A DNA stretch of 33,900 nucleotides from Treponema sp. Lineage in GTDB: Bacteria > Spirochaetota > Spirochaetia > Treponematales > Breznakiellaceae. Every line of letters starts with the position of its first letter. Position 1 is the first letter of the stretch. The notes beneath the pieces are model-generated. The model saw nothing but the letters and a program-made list of their open reading frames with translations. It had not been told where the DNA came from and made no database searches. The position numbers and the translations under genes are program-made. The stretch lies in assembly GCA_031278715.1 (NCBI GenBank), contig JAITJW010000180.1, positions 1 through 33,900 on the forward strand, in the 5' to 3' direction. Positions 6,753 through 12,733 of this stretch are shown here, one piece after another.

Positions 6753-7241
6753 ATGCCTTTTTCCATGCCGTTGCGGGGCCTGCCATTTAAGGCGTTTTTT
6801 GAGAATTCCATTTTTTTAGCCTCGATTACCAGTTTTTTGAGTGCCCAGCTTATTAAAACGGTTATTATGCTGCTCCGTTTCCGCAAGAGGAATGTTCGGG
6901 ATGTGCTGGAAACGCTGGTATGGCGTACCGGTGGTATGCCTTCAAGCCATGTGGCGCTGGTTGCTTCTATGGCGGCTTCTACGGCTTTTTCCGAGGGTAT
7001 CGGGTCCAATCTGTTTCAGTTGTCGTTTTGGTTTGCCCTGGTGGTTATCCGGGACGCTTTAGGGGTAAGGCGATCTTCGGGGCTGCAGGCGCGGCTGCTT
7101 AACGTGCTGGGGAAACAGGTGTCGGAATACACGAAGGGGGAATTCCACCCTCTTAAAGAGGTTCACGGTCACACCCCGCTGGAAGTTGTGGTGGGGGGCT
7201 TTTTGGGTTTGTTCATTGCCCTGGCCTTTGCCTCGTTGTAG
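6753..7241 (+). CDS. Divergent PAP2 family protein (DUF212, YuiD-like membrane protein)
   Basis: A small membrane protein of the divergent PAP2/DUF212 family, distantly related to acid phosphatases of the PAP2 type; the substrate is unknown. From ATG 6753 it is 162 aa, the family's usual size. It shows hydrophobic segments near 18-42, 66-80, 88-100 and 145-161, the signature GGMPSSH at 60-66, the RDALGVRR segment at 100-107 and KEVHGHTPLEV at 135-145. A longer frame opens at 6684, but those residues (ATDRIADRTVIDNE) look like promoter DNA rather than protein; GGGAG at 6737 supports 6753, with ATG 6765 as alternative. It is the first gene of the Rnf-like operon and its stop is four bases from the next start. 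Confidence 0.85.
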   Translation: MPFSMPLRGLPFKAFFENSIFLASITSFLSAQLIKTVIMLLRFRKRNVRDVLETLVWRTGGMPSSHVALVASMAASTAFSEGIGSNLFQLSFWFALVVIRDALGVRRSSGLQARLLNVLGKQVSEYTKGEFHPLKEVHGHTPLEVVVGGFLGLFIALAFASL

Positions 7242-7245
7242 GCTT

Positions 7246-8763
7246 ATGTTCAAATTTTCCACTGCCGTCTTGATTCCGGGTTCCCTGCTTGTGGGCTTGG
7301 TCCTCTTGTACGCCGTTCCTGAATCCTTTGTCCGCGGGGTGTTCCCAAGCGGGGGGTATGCGATTCTGGCTTTTGAAGAGGCCGATGGGGGGATGGTTCA
7401 GGTTCTGGAGCAGGTTCTGGGCCGGCCGGTGTTGTCGGAATTTTCCCAGTGGGTGTTCCTGAATAACTTCGGCAGCCTTGAACAGGTCCCGCTTGGGGAA
7501 TACGGGGACCGGCTTGAGATTTTTGACCCCCGGCGGGACGCTTATGCCGTAAAACTGCGGGATTTTTTTACACAGGACGGGAAGCACTGGTTTTTTATCC
7601 CCCTGGATCGGGGTATGTTTGGCCTTATTCCTCCTCTGAATCCCGAACGCGCCCTGAAGAAGAGGATCGGCCGCGCCCTGGGCGGGGGGTCGTTTTCGGT
7701 GATTCTGAAACAGGAAGGCCGGCCTTTGGGGTTCTGCATCCTGCCCTTTGCGCTGGCATGGCCGGCGCTTCTGTTCCTGGCGGGGGGGAATGGGTCCGGC
7801 CCGCTTAAACGGAGGGACCGCCGGGGGATCCTCCCTTCCGGTTCACGGGGTCCGGGCCGCCGGATACTGCTCCTCCTTGGGCCGCCGCTGTTTGCGCTCA
7901 GTCTGTGGGGCGCACCGGGCTGTGCTGTTGTGGCTCTGTTCCTGTACCTTGGCGTCCTTGTGGCCCCGCCGTTACAGGAGCTATGGCTAAGCATGATCAG
8001 GGGCAGGCAAAAAGAAAACCGGCAGGCGCCAAGGCCGGGGCCGTACCGTTTTAATGTTGTGGTAAGCCTTGCCCTGACTCCTCTGTTTGTCCTTATCATC
8101 CGGGCGGGGCAGATTCCCCTGCTTCCGGGTCTTGCCGGTCTTGGGGGGCTTTTTGTCCTGTATTTTTCTTGTCTGGGGGTCCAGCTGCGCCGTCTTGGGC
8201 CGGCGCCTTCCGGGTCAGAGACTTCGGGAGGGCGGGAATCCTGCCGTTTTGTACCGTTGCCCATCCTGCCCCCCCGTTCCGGATACTCTCCGCTCCCGGC
8301 GCCGTTTGCCCTGGCTTGCGCTCTGGCCTTTCTGCTTAACCTTCCTCCGGGTTTTTGGGCTGGGGGGGCAGGGGCGGAGCCCTGGCCATTACTGGTTGTG
8401 GAACAGGACTATGAGGATCATGTCCTGTTCCAGACCGGTTTTGCCCGGCGGTCCCTCCGCGAAGACGCTTCTTCCGCCTTTGCGGTTTCCTCATATTTCC
8501 ACTACACTATGGGGGAGGATGGTCTGGTGGAGGGGGTTTTCCCCGGTCCGCCGGAGACCGGGCCGGAAATTCCCCCCTTCCCCCTGGCGGATCTAAGCGA
8601 TTTTCTGGCCGGATGGGCTGTTCCGGCCGGCCCATCGTGGAATTCCGGCGGGTGGACCGCGATAATTCCACTGTTTCCGGCTTTGGCCTTGCTGTTTTTA
8701 CCCCTTGGCCGGGTCGGGGGGAAGAAGATCGCCGTCTATGACGACAAACGGATAGCCGCATAA
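7246..8763 (+). CDS. Unrecognised multi-pass membrane protein encoded before rnfC
   Basis: I do not recognise this 505-aa protein. It has an N-terminal membrane segment (about 7-24). A soluble region follows (about 25-160) with EFSQWVFLNNFGSLEQVPLGEY and DGKHWFFIPLDRGMFGLIPP. A cluster of hydrophobic segments comes next (about 161-180, 206-240, 268-286, 289-312, 352-370), separated by Arg/Pro/Gly-rich loops. A second extramembrane domain spans about 378-465, and a last segment about 471-489. ATG 7246 is chosen because it follows the DUF212 stop by four bases and gives a sensible N-terminus. Its TAA overlaps the rnfC ATG (TAATG). That coupling suggests it works with the Rnf-like complex; a function cannot be named. 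Confidence 0.8.
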   Translation: MFKFSTAVLIPGSLLVGLVLLYAVPESFVRGVFPSGGYAILAFEEADGGMVQVLEQVLGRPVLSEFSQWVFLNNFGSLEQVPLGEYGDRLEIFDPRRDAYAVKLRDFFTQDGKHWFFIPLDRGMFGLIPPLNPERALKKRIGRALGGGSFSVILKQEGRPLGFCILPFALAWPALLFLAGGNGSGPLKRRDRRGILPSGSRGPGRRILLLLGPPLFALSLWGAPGCAVVALFLYLGVLVAPPLQELWLSMIRGRQKENRQAPRPGPYRFNVVVSLALTPLFVLIIRAGQIPLLPGLAGLGGLFVLYFSCLGVQLRRLGPAPSGSETSGGRESCRFVPLPILPPRSGYSPLPAPFALACALAFLLNLPPGFWAGGAGAEPWPLLVVEQDYEDHVLFQTGFARRSLREDASSAFAVSSYFHYTMGEDGLVEGVFPGPPETGPEIPPFPLADLSDFLAGWAVPAGPSWNSGGWTAIIPLFPALALLFLPLGRVGGKKIAVYDDKRIAA

Positions 8764-10055
8764 TGAAAGTATATTCCTTCCCCCGCGGGGGATTTTCCTA
8801 TGAAGATCATACGGCGCCCCGCCGGGATTCCAGTGTGGTTGCCTATCTCCCCACAATTTCGGTGATTCCCCTGGTCCACAACGACGGTGGCCGGGTACAG
8901 CCGGTGGTGTCTGTGGGGGATACGGTCAAAGAGGGGATGCTTATCGGCTGGGGGCATACCAACGTACACGCCACAGTCCCCGGCAAGGTGATTCGCCGGG
9001 TTTCCTGGAAAAACGCCTGTGAACAGGAGATTGAGGCTCTGGTGATCCGTATGGGCGGTACGTTTGAAAAGCTGGGGAAAAAAGAGGAGATCTTCCCCTG
9101 GGAGGGGATTTCTTCCCACGATCTGCGGCGTATCGCCTCCGATTACGGGGTTGTCGAGATGGAAGGTTCAGGCCGTTCCCTGGCGGACATGCTGTTTTCA
9201 AAAAGCGGCGGGAAGGACCACCGTTCCCTGGTGGTCCGCTGTGTTTTTGACGATCCCTGGCTGGTCGCTGACTACACGCTGTGCAAGGAACGGAGTACGG
9301 CGGTGGTGGAGGGGAGTCTTGTCGCCGCGAAAATGGCGGGGGTACACCGTATTGTTTTTGCTTTTTCTCATAAGGAACTGGCTCTGGGGGAACGGTTTCT
9401 TCAGGATAGCGCCGGTATACTTGAAGGCGGTCCCATACCGGTTTCGCTTGTCCTCACCGGTTCCCGTTATCCTCAGCGGAACTACCGGGAACTGGAGATA
9501 GCCCTGCGGAGCTACGAAAAACGGGAGATGATCAGCCTGGGTTCCCTGCTGATCCTGGGGCCCGCTACACTGGCGGCCATATATGACGCGGTAAGACTGC
9601 GGAAGCCTATCCTTGACCGGTATATTGCCGTGGGGGGATCGGCGGTGAAGAACCCCCAGATAATGCGGGTAAGGATTGGGACCCGTATTGGCGATGTTTT
9701 TGCCGAATGTGGGGGCTTTGTCGCCAAACCCCGGCGTATTGCATCAGGTTCCCCGCTGCAGGGCAGGATTGTGGCGGATCTGGACGAACCGGTGCTTAAA
9801 ACCACCTATGCGGCTTTTGCCATGCTGGACAACCAGGCCGATTTTTTTAACAAACAGAACTGTATCGGCTGCGGGGAATGTCGGATGGTCTGCCCTGTGG
9901 GGCTGGATCCGGAGGAACTCTACAAAAAAATCGGCCACGATTCCCCGGAAAACTGGGGCTGCCACGGCTGCGGCTGCTGTGAACTGGTCTGCCCGTCCCG
10001 GCTTCCCCTGGCGACGGCGATCTGTTCCGCTCAAGGGGCTTCATCATGCCCCTGA
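8763..10055 (+). CDS. RnfC-like electron-transport subunit, divergent
   Basis: Homologue of RnfC, the peripheral subunit that in canonical Rnf complexes takes electrons between NADH/FMN and iron-sulphur centres. The 430-aa protein has an N-terminal barrel-like region (GGRVQPVVSVGDTVKEG, about 42-58), an SLBB-type segment (VGGSAVKNPQI, RIGTRIGDVFAECGG, about 290-318) and two 4Fe-4S motifs, C367-C370-C373-C377 and C400-C403-C406-C410, both ending CP. The usual GxGGAGFPT nucleotide motif is replaced by MEGSGRSLADM (about 133-143). The downstream GAECEP-type segment is replaced by CVFDDPWLVADYT, and GGPMMG by SGSPLQG. So the subunit keeps its clusters but probably not the NADH/FMN site. It overlaps its neighbours on both sides (TAATG; 10 bases with rnfD). 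Confidence 0.85.
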   Translation: MKVYSFPRGGFSYEDHTAPRRDSSVVAYLPTISVIPLVHNDGGRVQPVVSVGDTVKEGMLIGWGHTNVHATVPGKVIRRVSWKNACEQEIEALVIRMGGTFEKLGKKEEIFPWEGISSHDLRRIASDYGVVEMEGSGRSLADMLFSKSGGKDHRSLVVRCVFDDPWLVADYTLCKERSTAVVEGSLVAAKMAGVHRIVFAFSHKELALGERFLQDSAGILEGGPIPVSLVLTGSRYPQRNYRELEIALRSYEKREMISLGSLLILGPATLAAIYDAVRLRKPILDRYIAVGGSAVKNPQIMRVRIGTRIGDVFAECGGFVAKPRRIASGSPLQGRIVADLDEPVLKTTYAAFAMLDNQADFFNKQNCIGCGECRMVCPVGLDPEELYKKIGHDSPENWGCHGCGCCELVCPSRLPLATAICSAQGASSCP

Positions 10056-11026
10056 ATCAACGACCCCAGGTAAATTTGGCGCGGTCCACGGTGTTAAGGA
10101 TGTGGCTGGTGTTCGGCTGCGCCGCGGGAACGGCCCTGTATTCGGCCCTGTTTGATAACTTTGCCTCCCTGAATGTGGCCCTTTCCGCCCTGGCCGCCGG
10201 CCTTTTGGCGGAGGCCCTGGCCTTGCATTTTGGAAAACTGCAGGGGCAAAACACGGCAGGGAATGCCGCCATCGCCGACGGCAGCGCCGCGGCTTCCATC
10301 ATGGTTCTGGTCCTGCTGCTCCCCCATTCAATAAACCCCCTGTACGCGGCGCTGGGCGCGGTGTTTGCCATGCTGCTGGTGAAGTACAGTTACGGGGGCC
10401 TGGGGGCCAATTGGATGAATCCGGCCCTGGCGGCCTGGCTTTTTATCCGTTTTTCCTGGCCCGCCCTGTTCGGCGCTGTCCAGCCGGCCGTTTCTTCCGG
10501 TGGGGCTCTTGATACCGCTCTTAGGACTTTTCTTAACCGGACGATCTTCACCGTAACCGGGGCGGAGCTTCCTCCGGGTTACGTAGACCTGTTACTGGGG
10601 ACGGGGAACGGGGGAATTATCGCAGATCGGGGGCTTCCGGTTTTGATCCTGGGAAGTATCCTGTTTATGGCGGTCAGGATCAACCGGGCCTGGATACCCG
10701 GACTGTACCTGATCACCTATGCCCTGCTGGTACGCTCCTTTGGCGCCATCTCCGCGGGAGGTGGCTTTGGGGAAGGGGATGTCCTGTACTGTCTCTGTTC
10801 GGGGGGAACCCTGGTAGCGGCATTTCTGGTGGTCTGTGATCCCGTAACCGGGGCAAAAACCCCCACGGGGATGCTGCTTATCACTATTTCGGCGGCGTTT
10901 CTTGCCTTTCTGTTCCGCTATCCCGGAGGGGAACTCTACGGCGCGTTTCCGGCCGCGGCCATGAGCAACGCCCTGGTCCCCCTGATTCGGGCGGCGGAAA
11001 GACATTCACCGGGGGACAGGAGATGA
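10046..11026 (+). CDS. RnfD-like membrane subunit, flavinylation motif not found
   Basis: A polytopic membrane protein of the RnfD/NqrB family, normally carrying a covalently bound FMN. The 326-aa protein has family landmarks: DGSAAASIMVLVLLLP (about 78-93), YGGLGANWMNPALAAW (116-131), GNGGIIADRGLPVLILGS (187-204), INRAWIPG (212-219) and CDPVTGAKTPTGM (264-276). In canonical RnfD a D-x-x-S-G-A-T motif for FMN attachment follows the NPA segment. Here that place reads AVSSGGALDTAL (148-159), with glycine where the threonine is expected. There are about nine or ten hydrophobic segments. The start overlaps rnfC by 10 bases, and the stop overlaps the next ATG (ATGA). Gene identity is clear from order and landmarks; loss of the flavin site is a by-eye alignment. 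Confidence 0.85.
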   Translation: MPLNQRPQVNLARSTVLRMWLVFGCAAGTALYSALFDNFASLNVALSALAAGLLAEALALHFGKLQGQNTAGNAAIADGSAAASIMVLVLLLPHSINPLYAALGAVFAMLLVKYSYGGLGANWMNPALAAWLFIRFSWPALFGAVQPAVSSGGALDTALRTFLNRTIFTVTGAELPPGYVDLLLGTGNGGIIADRGLPVLILGSILFMAVRINRAWIPGLYLITYALLVRSFGAISAGGGFGEGDVLYCLCSGGTLVAAFLVVCDPVTGAKTPTGMLLITISAAFLAFLFRYPGGELYGAFPAAAMSNALVPLIRAAERHSPGDRR

Positions 11027-11436
11027 AGGACCTGAAAAATACCGTCGTATGCGCCGCCTGGATCCTGGGACTTCTCCTGGCCGGCTGGTTCCTGTGGTTT
11101 TTTACCGAAACCCCGCGGGAGCGGGAACTGGTACAGCGGGTAAACCGGATACTTGCCGCGCAGGGTGAGACTATCATCCTCAGCGGTATTCCGGTAAAAA
11201 ACAGGCGGCTTCTTCCTTTGGGGACGGAATTTATGCTGGAGGCCGACGGCACTTTTCTGGTGTTTCCGCTGGTTTCCGGCGGCGTCGCCCTAAGCTGCGG
11301 GGCCCTTATCGATCCCCAGGGCCGGGTAGAACGGCTTATCCCCCTGGGAACTCACGGGGAGCAGATATTTGAACGGATACCCGCGGGTATCCTCAATGCC
11401 TACATCCACCGTATCGAGGGGGGGAAAACCCTATGA
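11023..11436 (+). CDS. Short RnfG-like protein with degenerate FMN-binding domain
   Basis: This occupies the rnfG position between rnfD and rnfE. It is 137 aa, against about 200 for typical RnfG. One N-terminal membrane segment (about 8-28, AAWILGLLLAGWFLWFF) precedes an extracytoplasmic region. Within it, FLVFPLVSGGVALSCGALIDPQGRVERLIPLGTHGEQIFERIP (78-120, given as its span) resembles the FMN_bind fold of RnfG/NqrC. The S-G-A-T-x-T flavinylation motif that normally follows is absent, and the protein ends about 15 residues later. So it may keep a structural role only. It is coupled by ATGA overlaps at both ends. Homology is inferred mainly from position, topology and this short resemblance. 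Confidence 0.6.
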   Translation: MKDLKNTVVCAAWILGLLLAGWFLWFFTETPRERELVQRVNRILAAQGETIILSGIPVKNRRLLPLGTEFMLEADGTFLVFPLVSGGVALSCGALIDPQGRVERLIPLGTHGEQIFERIPAGILNAYIHRIEGGKTL

Positions 11437-12080
11437 CAGGACGCCGGGATCATCCTTTTTGGGGCCTCCAGTCCCCCCTGGCGGCGCTGAGCGGGGGAAG
11501 CCTCCTGGTTCTTGCTTCGGGCCGCCTGTCCTTCGCCCTGGTATGCGCTTTTGCCCTGCTCTGGGTCTACGTTCTTACGGGCCTTGTCCTGCGGATTCCC
11601 TTTTTACCCCGCTGGGGGGGAATCATCCCCTTCCTGGCTTCGTTTACCGGGGGGCTCTACATCCTCTTCATTTTCTTCGTCAGCCCTATCCTGGCGATGG
11701 ATACCCTGTTCTTCCTGATCCTGTGCCCCCTGTGCTGCGTCTCTTCCGGGGTCCTCCACCGGCTGGAAGAACTGGACCTTGGGGAAACCGTCGCGCAATC
11801 CTCAAGGGAGGCCCTGATCTTTTCGGCCCTGATCCTGGGCCTGTCCCTGATCCGGGAACCTCTGGGCTACGGCTGTCTTTCTCTGCCCAGTCTCCAGCGG
11901 GGCATTGTGAATTTTATCGAATTTTCCCAGGGTACCCAGCTACCCGTCAGGATTATCGCCTCTTCTTCGGGGGCGCTTTTTCTCCTGGGCTACGGCATCG
12001 CCCTGTTCCGGCGCCTTGGGGGGAGTTCTCCTGATGCTGCGGACGGGGAAGAAGAAAACAGGAGGGGAGGAAAGTCATGA
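11433..12080 (+). CDS. RnfE-like integral membrane subunit
   Basis: A 215-aa protein with six hydrophobic segments, in the place of RnfE (RnfA/RnfE/NqrD/NqrE family). The N-terminus HPFWGLQSPLAAL corresponds to the family's NPxLVQLLGLCPxLA, with serine at the expected cysteine (S14). The second half-motif around LCPLCCVSSG (about 97-106) corresponds to VNCxILG and keeps cysteine. IREPLGYGCL (about 141-150) matches the REllGxG segment well. In known Rnf/Nqr structures two cysteines from each of A and E hold a membrane 2Fe-2S cluster; only one remains evident here. The C-terminus is a hydrophilic, charged tail of about 20 residues. ATGA overlaps join it to rnfG and rnfA. Confidence 0.75.
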   Translation: MTGRRDHPFWGLQSPLAALSGGSLLVLASGRLSFALVCAFALLWVYVLTGLVLRIPFLPRWGGIIPFLASFTGGLYILFIFFVSPILAMDTLFFLILCPLCCVSSGVLHRLEELDLGETVAQSSREALIFSALILGLSLIREPLGYGCLSLPSLQRGIVNFIEFSQGTQLPVRIIASSSGALFLLGYGIALFRRLGGSSPDAADGEEENRRGGKS

Positions 12081-12700
12081 TCCGCCTGGTAATTCTGGGG
12101 GTTTGCGCCTCCCTTGCGATGAATCTTCTTACCCAGTTTGGTTTGGGACTGGCGATTCTTGCCGGTGGAAACGGCAAACAGGGCAAGGAGCCGGTGGAAA
12201 AAGCCCATCTCTCCCTGCCGGCCTTCCTGGGCCTCTCCGCCTCCCTGTTCCTGTCCTGGGCCTTCTTTGCCTATGTCCTTATCCCTTTAAGCCCGGGGCC
12301 CTACTGGTACCTGCTGCTCTACCCCCTAAGCGCCACCCTGATAAAGGGGCTTGAACGCCTGTGCATCAAGGTCTCCGGCCCCAACAGTTTTTTCCCCAGG
12401 ATCGAAAATCCCGTATCCTTCTGTTCCTTTCCCGCGGCCTGGGTGGAATTCCTCCCCCTGGGTATCCTCGTATCCCTCCATCTGGCCCTGCACCCCCTGG
12501 AAGCCCTGGTTCTTGCCCTGGGCTTTAGCCTGGGACTCTGCCTTTCCCTGGGGATTCTCCGGGAGATTCACCACCGCTCACGGTTCGAGGCGGTACCCCC
12601 CTTCCTGCGCGGGGGCCCCCTGGTTCTCATTTCCCTGGGACTCCTCTCCCTTGTTTTTGCATCCGCGTCGATAATATTTTTTAATCTTTCCAGATTCTGA
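12077..12700 (+). CDS. RnfA-like integral membrane subunit, very divergent
   Basis: A 207-aa, six-segment membrane protein at the end of the Rnf-like operon, where RnfA lies in several Rnf operons. The first membrane segment reads MNLLTQFGLGLAILAGG (about 15-31), where RnfA has VLVQFLGLCPFLG. The internal repeat reads YPLSATLIKG (about 82-91) where LINCAVLG is expected. Both cluster cysteines are therefore missing. Cysteines elsewhere (C107 in CIKV, C125 in SFCSF, C166) are not at the conserved sites. Assignment rests on size, topology, operon order and weak similarity, so a distant or re-purposed homologue is possible. The gene ends 33 bases before the GH57-like gene. Confidence 0.6.
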   Translation: MIRLVILGVCASLAMNLLTQFGLGLAILAGGNGKQGKEPVEKAHLSLPAFLGLSASLFLSWAFFAYVLIPLSPGPYWYLLLYPLSATLIKGLERLCIKVSGPNSFFPRIENPVSFCSFPAAWVEFLPLGILVSLHLALHPLEALVLALGFSLGLCLSLGILREIHHRSRFEAVPPFLRGGPLVLISLGLLSLVFASASIIFFNLSRF

Positions 12701-12722
12701 AAACTAGGATAAGCTAACGAGT

Positions 12723-12727
12723 AGGGG
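12723..12727 (+). promoter_or_regulatory. Ribosome binding site for the GH57-like TTG start
   Basis: AGGGG is spaced six bases from TTG 12734-12736. No ATG or GTG lies in the right place, so this site decides a TTG start. Confidence 0.5.
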
Positions 12728-12733
12728 AATATT

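Noticed and set aside
7542-8264. 240-aa Arg/Pro-rich minus-strand open frame
   Set aside because: It is the antisense of the unknown membrane protein gene, which has better start context and operon coupling.
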